Origin: Yponomeuta sedellus
Taxonomy: Eukaryota > Arthropoda > Insecta > Lepidoptera > Yponomeutidae
Assembly (NCBI GenBank): GCA_934045075.1
Contig: OW203745.1
Span: 8,755,873 to 8,819,872 of the forward strand
Direction: 5' to 3'
DNA length: 64,000 nt
The notes beneath the pieces were generated by a model. It did no database searches. It worked only from the letters and a program-made list of their open reading frames with translations, and had not been told where the DNA came from. Numbering within the stretch: the first letter of the stretch is position 1; every line of letters starts with the position of its first letter. Shown here one piece after another: positions 22,161 through 33,855 of this stretch. A program made the position numbers and the translations under genes.

Positions 22161-23110
22161 TATGCCAATTTTTTAATCATTGGTTAAATCTAGTCATTGA
22201 ATATATCGAGAGATATAGGTATATCTAGGTTATTAATAATTGTTTGGCGACAATGAAAAATCTATTAACCTCTTACAATAAGCCAAACTTCATCTTTATT
22301 ACGGACATGATATCATTGACAACGTCTACCTCATACCAATGGCCCAATAACTCCACAGTGATATAAAGTGAAAGTCCTACTGTGAGTTACATATTTTTAG
22401 TCAATAAATATCTTTGAATTTGGAAATGGATTTCAATATTTGCACAATAGGTAGTAAAAGTTATTTGCATTTGGCAATAAGAATCCCACACTTTTGTATA
22501 TATATGGGCATTTGTAAGACCTTGGAATATGAATTACAAGTCAATAACCACTATTCCGTGGTACCAAACTGCGATTGCAGCTTGTTGGTACATTGCTCCC
22601 GTAAATGCTCATTTTTACAGAAGCGCCATCTACTAATAAGTCAACGCACTTCGTTTATAGTCTTTCAAACTGCCAGACTGCTTCAATTCCAAACACCTAC
22701 CCTCCGTAGAATTTAGTTTCCTTCTGACTTACAAGATGTCGTGTGCATACCTTGGCTTCACGTTTTTCAATATAGAGCACACCACCAGCGGCACTAAACC
22801 AAGTCTTTTAAAAGAATCATCATAATTAATTCACTTGTTCTCTTGTTCTTTCTAAGTGAAATTGAGATTTCACGACATTTTTCACAAGGCAAAGAAAACT
22901 TAGAACCGTTTCAAATTAGATGCATACTTAATCAAGCGTGCCACAATATTTGACAATATATACGTAATAGTTATATGTATAATGTCCTGTTGATATTGTG
23001 CAGTATCTACTTAAGCTAAGTCGAGATAGCACAATCGTATTATTTGATCGCTGAAAATGTGATTTTCGACTAATTACTAGGCCAGATGCAAAATCAGTAG
23101 ATAAAACCTC
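22161..23110. other. Upstream region of the first chitin deacetylase gene
   Basis: AT-rich and without recognisable repeats or coding sequence. It is the likely promoter-proximal region of the gene at 23167; no factor-binding site can be named with confidence. Confidence 0.5.
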
Positions 23111-23118
23111 ACCTTGAA

Positions 23119-23125
23119 TATAAAA
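23119..23125 (+). promoter_or_regulatory. TATA box of chitin deacetylase gene A
   Basis: TATAAAA lies 42 bp before the start codon at 23167, leaving room for a transcription start near 23145-23155 and a very short 5' leader. No competing TATA box is closer. Confidence 0.6.
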
Positions 23126-23166
23126 CCGGCACACAAATCTCTTCAAGTCACTTTCGATTGAATATC

Positions 23167-23382
23167 ATGGACAAAATGAAGGTGCTCTCCATTTTTTCTG
23201 TCCTCATCGCGTGTGTGGTGGCCTCACCACATCTTCATCCAGTGGCTGAAGCAATTGAAGAGAAAGAAGCCCAGTCCTTGAATTTAGCGGAAGCATGCAA
23301 CACTGAATTGTGTCAACTGCCGGACTGTCGATGCTCTTCCACTAATATTCCTGGCGGTTTAGATGCCAGGGATACGCCTCAG
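23167..23382 (+). CDS. Chitin deacetylase A exon 1
   Basis: Encodes the signal peptide and the cysteine-rich leader, ending DTPQ in phase 0 at the donor GTATGAGT. Confidence 0.9.
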
Positions 23383-26300
23383 GTATGAGTTTCCATTTTT
23401 ATTCCGCATATAGCTCATCTGCAGGCCACAAAAGACCACATAATTATCTTTCTACTACATAGAATGTATTTTCATATTGATAAAGAATGATAAATATTAC
23501 TTTAAAGTAACGCGAAAATAAATATCTGATTTGCGTAAGCGGTTTATAGCACCAGTTAGATAGTGCTTCGATATTTTTAGCTGTGTAGAGTTCTAAAGAA
23601 CTACGTAAACGATGACTTGGCAAATGTAAAGATTTATCACCTGTTACAAATTGTCCCTTATATCGTTTGCGCAACGATATAAGGGGTAATTAGATTGGTT
23701 TAATACAAATTGTATATCCCTTAGAACCAAGAATGATTTCGTTCTTGTGTTAAGTATTGCGATCTTTGAAATTATACGTAGTTGATATTGAAAAAAAAAA
23801 TCCTTTTTAATTTTCCATTTCAGCATTTTGTATAGCAATCCTAAGCTTGTGGAATTGCCATTATACGTGTTAACCGTAATTTAATCTTTCGGCGATTGAT
23901 ACGTGGGACACTCAGAAAGTTTTGAGACGCTAAATAACTTCTATGAAAAAAATATTTTTATTAAATCTTTTCAAAGAACTCTCCACCAGCCTCTGTACAA
24001 AGTTTCATGCGTCTGAACCAATTTTCAAAACATTTTTTCCAGCCCTCCGCAGACACTTCTTCCACGGCCTTTTCAAACGCTGCTAGCGCGTCTTCCGGCG
24101 ATGAAAACTGTATCCCTTTGAGCTGATTTTTTATTTTAGCTAATAAAAAGAAGTCACACGGAGCCAAATCAGGACTGTAAAGAGGGTGTCCCAAGACTCT
24201 GACCCGTGTAGAGTCCAGGAAGTCCCTCGTTTTGATGGCAGAGTGCGCAGGTGCGTTGTTGTGGTGAAGAAGGACCCCGCGGAGCCCGGTGTTCGGTCGC
24301 TTGTTGCTCAATTCAGAAAAAATTTCTGGCAGGCATTTTGTGCTACACCATACATCGTTGATGCTGCTTTGGTCTTGAAGTGGAATTGAAATTAGGTACC
24401 CCGTCAAAGTGAAGAAACTAGCGATCAAAATTTTTCCTGCGCTCCTCGATCGCTTCACTTTCGTAGGCGTTGGTCCATTTTGAAACAGCCAAACTGTCGA
24501 CTGACGCTTTGTTTCTGGATCATATTGATAAACCCAGGCTTCGTCACCTGTCACAATGTTGTAAACGGGCCGTGACGAGCCACCATCAAATTTTTGTAAC
24601 ATGTCACGGTACCTTCGGGTAAGGAGAATAGTTTCCCACTGAACCTCACCGTGTGGATACACGGGCCTGCGTCTGAGCTTCGGTGAGGTTGTGCAGCACC
24701 CAGCGGGAAACTATTCTCCTTACGCGAAAGTGCTCGTGCAAAATCATGGGAACACTTCCTGAATAAAGCTGCAGTGTATGCTGAATCTCTTCGTACGTAA
24801 TTCCTCTGTTTTCTTGAATTAATTTTTTTACTGCCAGCACACTTTCTTCGGTGACAGCCGTCGTAGGACGACCACTCCTTTGTTCATCCCCCAAAGTAAG
24901 ACGACTGCATTTGAATTCGCTATACCAGCGGTAGATGGTTGCTTTTGAAAGTTCTTCATCCATAAAAGCAATTCGAAGTCGATCAAATGACTCATTAGGT
25001 TTTAAGCCACATTTAAAATCGTAAAAAATCATAGCACGAAAATGTTCTCGATGCAGATCCATTTTTAACGAGACAAGAAAATTTTAATTGGCTCTCAAAA
25101 AAATGCGGAGAGAAATTTGAAAATCAAACAGTAGTATTTTTACTTTTAAATAATCGACGTTTTCAAAACAATTACAAGTGGCCAGTGTCTTATACATAAT
25201 AACTTTTTTCGAAAAACTTTCTGATTAGCCTGGTAGGTATATGTTGTATCTATTACCATAAATTAGTATTAACAGGTTACTCTCTATTTAGCTGTACTGT
25301 ATCTTCAGGGAGATATATATAACTGACCTTCTATTTCCAATGTCTCTGATACTTTTTGCGCTTGTAGTCGCCAATCCACGATGGGCATATATGGTAACTA
25401 AGCCCGTACTCTGTCTTTAACGAAAAACTTATGTTTTATCGCTACGCAAATTACACAAGTAACACAAAACTTGCTCAAGCTTACTACTTAGGCTTACGTA
25501 ACTTTCTCATCTGTCCCCAGTTCGTTTTGCTTACTTTTGATGACGGCGTCAACGTCATCAACATCGACACCTACCGGAGTATCCTCTTGAATCGCCTCAA
25601 CAGCAACGGCTGCCGCATTGGCACCACATTCTTTGTCAACCACGAGTATACCAACTACCAGCTCATAAATGAACTCTACAACAACAATTTTGAAATTGCC
25701 CTTCACTCGATCAGTCATCTTACGAATACTACTTACTGGGCCAGTGCCAGCTATCAAGATATGGTGCTGGAGTTTGCAGACCAGGTGAGACAGATGTCTC
25801 ATTTTGCGAACATACCGGCTGAAGACATCAAAGGTAAGTTTTGAGAATAGTAAAAGTTATTCGTATTTACAATTAGAACTCCCTGATATCGTATGTACCC
25901 TTTATAGTTTTGAATTATGTTTAGTCACGATTGATTTTGGAAATGCTTTTGTACACCAACAGATAATACTTTATTGCACAACCAGAAAGAAGAATAACAA
26001 ATTATTCCTTATACCTTCCTATCAGAAATGGTAATATATCTAAATGTATCACCTTTTTATATCATCGAATACCTACACTCTTTGAAAATATTCTCTGCAA
26101 CTCTGATATCACTTTCAGGTGTCCGAATCCCGTTCCTGCAAATGACAGGCAACTCCTCGTTCCAAGTTATGGCCGATTACGATCTCCTATACGATTGCAC
26201 TTGGCCCACTATCACCAACCTTGATCCTGGTCTCTGGCCATATACCCTGGACTACGCCTCCAACCAGGAGTGCATGATCCCCCCCTGCCCCACCGCTTCC

Positions 26301-29300
26301 ATTCCTGGTGTTTGGGTCCTGCCTATGGTTAGCTGGGTGGATAACGGCGGAAGCGCTTGCTCTATGGTCGATTCTTGTTTCAATGTGTAAGTACTAATAT
26401 TATGATTGTAATTTGATATATGACTTAAGATAAATTTATATTTATTTATTGCCACATAGAAATTGATTGTGGTTTCTATACAAACAGGGAAGATTACCTG
26501 AGGGAAAAAACCGTAAAAAGGGGATCTGCCACTAAATTACGCCTACTAAATCCCGAGCGCTTCCAATCGTTTAAGAATTTGACAGTTAGACGATTTTAAC
26601 GTAACACAACATTTACATACAAGCACATACATTGCTTCTGGCCCCACACTAGGATACCCTGTGTCGTGGGAACCAGAAAAAACGACATCACAAACATGTA
26701 AACATCCAAGACCTGGGCTTTTTTTTTTGTTCCCAGCCGGGATTCGAACCCATTCGAATTCAAATTTTATTCGCTCAGGACAGGTAGCAATTAGGCGCAT
26801 TGATTTTGTTCGAGCGACAGCGAACCAAAGTTATCGAGATAGCTCAGAGAATTAGCAAGCCGAAGTGGCAGTGGGCTGGTCATGTCTCGTGAAGAACCGA
26901 CAACCGTTGGAGTAAACGTGTTCTTGAGTGGAGATCGCGACTCGGCAAACGTAGTGTAGGACGCCCTCCGACCAGATGGGATGACGGTCTGCGAAAAACT
27001 GCCGGCAGATGCTTGATGCGGCAAGCTGAATACAGGGTCCTATGTCCATGTCCCTATGTCCAGCAGTGGACTACATAATATAGCCTGAAGAAGAAGAAGC
27101 TCGATATTTGCTGCAATTTTATTTCCCACGCCACAGAATCTCGGCAAAGATCTGGTCTAGTGACTTATGGAATGTCCCATCAACATAACCAACATAATAT
27201 AAAAAGCGTATAATGCAATCTAAGATAAGAAGATATAGATCCGTATACTCGTCTTACCAATTAAAAAATTATGGATGACTAGAAAAAAAAAAGTTATTGT
27301 TATTGCATAAAAGTTATTGAATTTTTAAAAATGTGATACTTAGTTTTGCAAATCAGTGTAGTTTCCCCGCAAACGTTGTTTTGCCATATTAATTAACCAT
27401 CGATCTTTTCTCACAACTACTAAATATACACAAAAAAAAAAATCGGTGAAGGCGTTTTGGAGCAGTTCGGTATACGAGACTTTCATTTATTAGATTGAGA
27501 CAGACAAATGAAAAGTCACAAAAATATTTTGAACCAGGCATAGTGCAATGAAGCAAACAAAATTTAAATTCAAAATAGTAGGAAAAATTTGAGATACAAA
27601 TGCGAGTATATTATTATGTTGTGTGTGTATGGGGATAATATAGTGAGACATCGGTAGTTAATGGAAAGGTACAAAATGGCTATCGCTATATTGTGCAGTG
27701 GAGGCAAGTTGTCATTGTGTGCTGTGCAATATGTCGCTGATGCTAGTGTCCAATATCACGCCTCCGGAGTACTTCTTTGCCGTATTTAGAGAATAAAAGG
27801 ACTAGCTTGGATAGTACGACAAACCGCGTTTTATCGCCACAGAACGCGTAACGCGTGCCATCGTATTACTCGGGCAGGCATATACGTACAGTTAAACTTG
27901 TACCAAAACACGTTACGGATAGGTGTTTTGGTGTAAGGAAAGAGTTTGGTTATTGTTACATTCATATTCCATTTTCTACGCGAACACATTCAATTTACCG
28001 TTTGATGCGTGAAATTCATCTTAGATCAAAAAGATATAAAGAGCTAAAAAAGAAAAAATATGTATGATGCAAATGTATGTCTTGCTGTCACAAGTTTTTT
28101 TACAAGTTGCTTAGCGTGAAGAAGAAAGATTGATTGAGTCACAACGTGAATGATACTAAAAGTGGATCTTATGATAAATGACGCAAAATGGAACAGCTTT
28201 GTAACATTCTCCCGATGAATAACATTTCGCTAAGCTACTATTTTTATTCCTGCACTCGTTCAAACGTATATGACAGTTTCTACCTGTAGTCTCTACTCTC
28301 CACCACCAAACTTAAGTTAAACGGCGCCGCAATCGATTTCCGTCAAACTATATCACAATAATGATTCAAGCATAATTTTATTCTCGCATTGACGTATCTC
28401 TATCATCAACTATTTTACCTTTTTCTATAATTAATTATTTTACCTACAGCCCAGACCTCACCAACGGTGATGCTTGGTTCGAATTCATCGTACGGAACTT
28501 CGAGCGTCACTACATGGGTAACCGATCGCCCTTCGGGTTCTACATTCACGAGTGGTACGTCCGAGCCTACTCCGGCGTTCGCGATGGACTCGTCAGATTC
28601 ATGGACATGATCAACGAGATGAACGATGTGTTTATGGTGAGTGCTACTGTTATCTGCAATTTGGTCACCCTTACTCGTATAACAACGAGTTACTGGTTGT
28701 TTGGTATTAATCGTTGTCATAACTAAGCACACATTAATACACATACACGCATACACAGCCATATAGTCACCATAGTCCTATTTACAGTCAACTGCATCTT
28801 TGTTACTGGGAGATTAATTACCTGCCAATCACATTTAGTATAGATAGATAGAGAATACTTTTTTGCACAACCAGAAAAAAGAATACAACCACGATTGTCA
28901 CTTTTTTTAAGTAGGTCAGGTTACAATTGACCCGAGTCACGCCTCTACTTTTAAAGACACCCGGGTTATGTTTCCGGAAAGACAAACGATGGCAGCGTGT
29001 TCCACAACTTTGCTGTTCTTATTATAAAAGGATTCGCGAATCGCTTGGTGCGGATTCGCGGAATTTCAACCGACTTGATACTTGATTGTCGACATGTAAG
29101 CCTAACTTTTTTTAACACGAAGTCCGTGGGTGGCAAATTTTAAGTTCGAGCGTGATAAGTGATAATATTATGTGATATTAAACACGAGTTGTTATAATTT
29201 TTATGCAATATGTTTTATTAAACATTTTTTTTTAAGTAGACGTACACATTACATATCTAATTATTAGTTGAAATTCAAAGCAATATACAATAGAATTCAA

Positions 29301-32130
29301 AAATTCCTTGCCACTGTCACTAAACAGATCGTAATTTGAGGTGGAGTAGCAATTATCTCAATGAAGCCACAGGAAAATATGGGTAGTTTTAGTAGTATTG
29401 CTAGTGAGTAGGCCCTAGTAATACTGGTGACCGGTCTAGGTCATTATCCACCCAAACAAAGTCGTCCAGAGGGACAAAAACGCCTTCAAGTGATCTGTGC
29501 GTTTCGGCCTGATATTTAGTAACACCCCATACCTATCAGGCAGGTACAAAATATATGTAGCCTCTTCTTTGCAGACTGAGGCAAAATTTGAGCCAGTATC
29601 AATTAAAATACACTTAATAATAATTTTGAAAGTTTAGTTCCAAAATTAGTAAAGATTAACTTTCGTGAGCCATTCTCTTAATTCCGAAATCACTTCCTTA
29701 ATTTTTGTCGGGAGAGTTCTAGGTTTCATTCAAAATCAAATTCAAAAGAATTTTATTCAGTTCGAAAATAAAATGTTAAATTAATTAATGGCAAAGCTGT
29801 TGGTTTCACAATTAAAAGATTATATAGAAAAGCAACTCCACATTTATTCTGTGCATTGTACGACTGCAATCAGTAGAAATCTGATTTCAACGAGGGCTTT
29901 CAAACTTTTTTCCCTTCATTCGTTCAGTTCTAGCAGTATCGTCTCTTTCTGTTCATCCAGGTGAACGGTGGTGACGTCATAGACTGGGTCCGTGACCCAG
30001 TGCCGATCAACCAGTACGTGCAAAGAAGCTGTCCAGTTCGTACTCCCAGGTCTTGCAACGCCAACAGCTGTGGACCACTCTCATCTGCACACAATGAGGT
30101 AAGAATAACCCTATTTAGACATGGAGACAGAAGCACCAACTTATATTAAAGAGTTGGTTTATTCGTTTATATAATACGTCTATGTTCACTGTTCAGAGCA
30201 GATTGTTCAATAGGCTATTTGACAGTGTAAAAAAAGTATTAATATTTGCATCAATTATGACTTATAGAAAAAAAATTAAGGCATTTTAACTAAAAAAATT
30301 ATACTTTCTGCAAAACTCGATGATGAAACTTGATAATTTTGTATCTGTAACAATTTTATCGAAAATGGCCTGGATTGATCGAATCTAAATAGTAAATATA
30401 GCGATCCGAGAACCCGACAATTAACTCGACCTTTGCTGTTTACTGACCAGTCACTAATTCCTGTCCGACGCCATATCGCTCAAGAGCGTTTGAGCGGCTT
30501 ATTTTAAAAAATAAATTTTATTAGCTTTTTTAATCAAAATACACCATCCATTTCAGCCTATTGCAGTAAACTGCTGACCATAAGCCTCCCCCAGGGTGCG
30601 CCACAAGACCTGATCTCCCGTTTTCGCCATCCAGTCACCACCAGCCACCTTTTTCAGGTCGTCGGTCCATCTGGCCGGAGGGCGTCCTACTCTACGCTAT
30701 CAAAAAACACGAAAGATTACAAATCCCCATCTGAGCACTTATTAACCACCAATGAAAAAAATGACTTGGTTTTCAGAAAGCAGTTGAGCTGAGTTGCGTT
30801 CGGAAAACAGTTGGTTCTGGCCATTTCTTAGAGCCTAAACACAAAGAGTCCTTAATCAGTGCATTCTGTCAGTTAAAACTTATGTAGCTAAAACGCAGAC
30901 ATTAATGAAGCTAGTTCACCGATTCGAAATTACGTAATTTCTTAGTTTTTTAGAAATTTCGAAAGAAAGAAAGCATATACAGTCATATTTTGTATTGCTT
31001 TCATAGCTCGTTGACTATGCTAATATGATACATTGCGAAGTCGATTAACCCAAAGATTAACAAGTTTACTTTGCTGCGCAACGTACCTCGAAATGTCATA
31101 ATATTTATGTATTCATTAACAATTTTATTGCACTTTTAATGCAAATGCAATAAAATTGTACAATGCTTTATGCTTTAGGTATTTCCAACCAGTCAACCGC
31201 AGGAGGTATAAGAAAGAGTTGGTCGGTGTACAAAACTAAAGAATATTGAATAATTCAATAATGATTGTCATTGTCAGATCTTAACGTCACGCTCATAACA
31301 GCGTAACAACTAACGTCCTTTGTCAACAATATTATCAACAACAGAAACTTTGTTCGTCATCTACTTTGAACATTTAGTTGTTTTTATACTGTTTCTCTGA
31401 AGAATAGGATTCCTAACGAATACATCTGACAGAGAATCAAAGTGATCGATATAGCTCAGAGAATTAGCTGAAGTAGCAGTGGGCTGGCCATATCTCGCGA
31501 AGAACGGACAACTGCTAGGGTAACCGTGTTTTTGAGTGGAGACTGCGACTCGGAAAACGTAGTGTAGGACGCCCTCTCACCTGATGACGATCTGCAAAAA
31601 ACTGCAGACAGATTCTGAATGTGGCAAGCTGAATCCAGGGTGGTATGGCGCACATTAAGGAAGGGCTATGTCCAGCGGTAGACTAGTATAGCATAATTGT
31701 AGTATTTTTATTTTTAATGCACCAACCCGTGCTGAGGACAATTTAAAAGCCTATTTAGAGGCTAAAAATTCCACCCATGCCGGGATTCGAACCCGCGACC
31801 TCGGGCTATCCGTGCCAGCGATCTATCCAACTGAGCTAATAGGCGACTCACCGGCGTCAGTGAAATTTCGAACCTCTTTACACTATTCTCTGTATTACGT
31901 ACTGTCAGCGACATCTGGCTGAAGTCGATTGCATCACTTACAGTAGGTAGTCGGAGCTGTGATAAGGCTGTATAATAGGCTGTAAGGCTGTATAATAGGC
32001 TGTTTAGCATAATTATGATGATGACGATAATGATTTTTTTTTTTATTTTCAGATTGACTATTGGATGCAAGTATGCAGTACATGCCCAAGCGTGTATCCA
32101 TGGATCGGAAACCCCCTTGGTACAAACTAA
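23167..32130 (+). CDS. Chitin deacetylase A (short gut-type, CE4 family), six exons
   Basis: Exons 23167-23382, 25521-25833, 26119-26386, 28450-28636, 29961-30098 and 32053-32130 join with GT..AG introns into 399 residues. The protein removes N-acetyl groups from chitin outside the cell. A hydrophobic signal peptide is followed by a cysteine-rich leader ([14 protein letters not shown]). The NodB/CE4 domain shows TFDDG (D79 catalytic base, D80 metal ligand), HSISH (H134 and H138, metal ligands), RIP (R179), YDCTW and FYIHEW (H299). There is no chitin-binding peritrophin or LDL-receptor module, which fits the gut-expressed class V deacetylases of insects. The start was set at ATG 23167 (good A at -3); ATG 23176 is possible. 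Its sister gene starts 1.5 kb downstream. A mariner sits in intron 1 and a SINE in intron 5. AATAAA at 32213 is a likely poly(A) signal. Confidence 0.93.
23961..25062 (-). pseudogene. mariner transposase, frameshifted and catalytically altered
   Basis: Two frames cover the protein: 25062-24646 (N-terminal helix-turn-helix DNA-binding part with [16 protein letters not shown], then SGRPTT) and 24662-23961 (catalytic part). The catalytic half shows TGDEAWV (first Asp) and [11 protein letters not shown] (third Asp). The usual HDNAPAH of the second site reads HNNAPAH, so the second catalytic Asp is Asn. Spacing between the second and third positions is 34 residues, the mariner DD34D arrangement. 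The frames are broken between QARV and RDML by an extra inverted segment described separately. Transposition activity is not expected. Confidence 0.9.
24619..24723. repeat. Quasi-palindrome inside the mariner transposase
   Basis: The right arm (24681-24723) in reverse complement matches the left arm (24619-24651), apart from a 10-base gap and one substitution. The longest perfect stretch is about 19 bp (GTAAGGAGAATAGTTTCCC). The left arm is extra relative to the expected transposase reading and causes the frame break. Confidence 0.85.
25521..25833 (+). CDS. Chitin deacetylase A exon 2
   Basis: Carries CE4 motifs 1 (TFDDG) and 2 (HSISH). The acceptor is CTGTCCCCAG and the donor GTAAGT; it ends in phase 1. 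Confidence 0.93.
26119..26386 (+). CDS. Chitin deacetylase A exon 3
   Basis: Carries the RIP motif 3 and YDCTW motif 4. 268 nt, flanked by CTTTCAG and GTAAGT. Confidence 0.93.
26600..26770 (-). mobile_element. SINE S3-type copy
   Basis: On the minus strand it carries a B-box-like GGTTCGAATCCCGGC and the conserved body through TGTGGGGCCAGAAGC. It lies in intron 3 of chitin deacetylase A. Confidence 0.55.
26828..27103 (+). mobile_element. LINE ORF2 C-terminal fragment with 3' tail
   Basis: Translation gives [31 protein letters not shown] and [12 protein letters not shown], the typical C-terminal end of an insect LINE reverse transcriptase. It ends GTCCAGCAGTGGACTACATA and a (GAA)n tail. Related fragments lie at 31440, 30545 (minus), 39360 and 62490. 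Confidence 0.75.
28450..28636 (+). CDS. Chitin deacetylase A exon 4
   Basis: 187 nt; encodes DAWFEF, then [15 protein letters not shown] (CE4 motif 5 region). Acceptor CTACAG, donor GTGAGT, phase 0 at the end. Confidence 0.93.
28850..29950. other. Intron 4 of chitin deacetylase A
   Basis: It contains a short LINE-tail relic at 28840-28890 (TAGATAGAGAATAC.. reverse) and otherwise AT-rich sequence without coding features. Confidence 0.5.
29961..30098 (+). CDS. Chitin deacetylase A exon 5
   Basis: 138 nt; begins VNGGDVIDW and contains the cysteine-rich tail portion ([14 protein letters not shown]). Acceptor GTTCATCCAG, donor GTAAGA. Confidence 0.92.
30545..30695 (-). mobile_element. LINE ORF2 C-terminal fragment
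   Basis: The minus strand reads [12 protein letters not shown], then KKVAGG, then [11 protein letters not shown], the LINE C-terminal signature. It lies in intron 5 of chitin deacetylase A. Confidence 0.7.
31440..31690 (+). mobile_element. LINE ORF2 C-terminal fragment with 3' end
   Basis: A decayed copy of the fragment at 26828. It keeps ATATAGCTCAGAGAATTAGC, GTAGTGTAGGACGCCCTC and GGGCTATGTCCAGCGG. Confidence 0.65.
31700..31955 (-). mobile_element. SINE S1 copy in intron 5
   Basis: The tail (TGCACCAACCCGTGC), body and tRNA-like core (31770-31845) lie in reverse orientation. It ends less than 100 bp before the last exon of chitin deacetylase A. Confidence 0.85.
32053..32130 (+). CDS. Chitin deacetylase A exon 6
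   Basis: 78 nt ending TAA; encodes [19 protein letters not shown]. Acceptor TTTTCAG. Confidence 0.9.
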   Translation: MDYWMQVCSTCPSVYPWIGNPLGTN

Positions 32131-32663
32131 ATTATAACTATTTCTATTATTATTTATTTGCGCAATTAGTCACGCCAAAGTACGGTTTATGATACACCAT
32201 GTCTAGAGAAGTAATAAATGTTATCTTCCTAATTACTTACATCCGCCCGTCAGTTATTCGATTGTCATCTGTAATTTTTTGTACTGACAGGTACACAATA
32301 ATACTCACATAAATAAAAAAAATCGTATAAGCCCTAGTACCAGAGTACCAAAGGATTGTGAACATGCTAATGGAATGAAAATAAACTTTCCCATTGAATA
32401 TAATGGGATCTTAGTGGCAGGTTTGTAAAGCGCAAAAAAAAGTGTTTTATGTGATATATAACGATATTTATTAAATCTCAAAATCAACAAGGTTTTTTTC
32501 ATTCAATTTCAAATTTCCCATTCTTATTCAACCGCAAGTGCTTTTGGTAGCTAGTTTGATGTTTTGAAAAATGTTGTCGTATATTTTCAAGGCGTTGATC
32601 AGAAGCTAAAAATTTTACAGGCTATAATTTTTGATAAGAATTTCAAGTTGATAGAATTATACT

Positions 32664-32990
32664 ATTTTTATTTTTAATGCACTAACCCGTGCTAAGGACA
32701 ATTTTAAAAACCTATTTAGAGGCTAAAAATTCCACCCATGCCGGGATTCGAACCCGCAACCTCTGGCTATCCGTGCCAGCCCTCTTCCAATTGAGCTAAT
32801 GGGCGACTCACCGGCATCAGTGAAATTTCGAACCTCTTTACACTATTATCTGTATTACGTACAGGCAGCGACATCTAGCTTACGTAAATTGCATCACTTA
32901 CAGCCCCGACTACCTACTTTGCAGTTAGGTTTTTACATCGGAATGATATCACTGTACTCACATGATTATACTATTTTTATTTAGAACTAC
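32664..32990 (-). mobile_element. SINE S1, near full length
   Basis: It runs from the tail through the tRNA-like core (32735-32810) to the long 5' region. The motif TATACTATTTTTATTT is present at both ends, so this copy shows the whole unit of about 320 bp. It lies between the two chitin deacetylase genes. Confidence 0.85.
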
Positions 32991-33615
32991 CTGTTCTTAT
33001 GATAGAATTACCTGTTCGTGAGGAAAAGAGTCTTGAACTCTTGACGGACTGACGACGACGGAAGGACGGCCGACGGACAACAAAGTGTCAGGGTTTCATT
33101 TTTTTATTCTGAGGTAGGGGACCCTAAACTCAAATAAAAGCTATGAACATTTATTGAAAATAGTAAGCATGTACTCCGTCTTTAAATTACTATTTACAAT
33201 ATAATACTAACTACCTCGTTAGTGTTACGGTATTACGTCTGATTTCCATCAGGGTTTGATACCCATTGAGAGCCGCCGTACTTATATTTGTATAAATGGC
33301 TTCAGTTTGGGAGTATCCTACATTGGGACCAGGATAAGTAATTGTGTTGTATGGAACTGGAGGTTGAAGTGGAATACTACACTACATAGAAATAATTGAA
33401 AGATAAAGTGTGATAAATAGTAAAAAATATTTACTGTACAACGCCACGTAACAGTTAAAAAAACCGGATGACCTAATCAACAGCCTGCGATATCATTGAT
33501 TAATCAATGAAATCACGGTAATTTCCTGGAAACATTCAAGAGATAAGACCAATAATCCAAACAAATCTGATTGTCGTGCTGTGATTAAATTCAAATTCTT
33601 AGATAAAGCTAGTGT

Positions 33616-33621
33616 TATAAA
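33616..33621 (+). promoter_or_regulatory. TATA box of chitin deacetylase gene B
   Basis: TATAAA is 64 bp before the start codon at 33685. The intergenic region between the two genes is only about 1.5 kb, part of it SINE. Confidence 0.55.
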
Positions 33622-33684
33622 CAAGGTACGAATTAGACAATTGAGTATTAGAACAGTGATAATTGACACAATAATTTTATTAGA

Positions 33685-33855
33685 ATGAAGCTCAGCTTTG
33701 TGTTAATTTCGGTGGTGCTAGCCGCAGTTTCTGTGACTGGTCAGGATGAACTTCCGTTGGCTGAATCATGCAATGCAACAGCTTGTCAATTGCCTGACTG
33801 TCGGTGTACATCGACTGATATTCCCGGTGGACTAGCAGCCAGAGACACGCCGCAA
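33685..33855 (+). CDS. Chitin deacetylase B exon 1
   Basis: 57 codons: signal peptide and leader, ending DTPQ at the donor GTAAGT. Confidence 0.92.

Larger units (their letters stand above)
23902..25233 (-). mobile_element. mariner-like DNA transposon (copy 1)
   Basis: The element is 1332 bp and flanked by TA (23900-23901 and 25234-25235), as mariner elements are. The imperfect terminal inverted repeats share TCAGAAAGTTTT. It carries a transposase on the minus strand, opposite to the host gene, inside intron 1 of chitin deacetylase A. TIRs and coding sequence are complete in extent but damaged, so it is immobile by itself. Confidence 0.9.
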
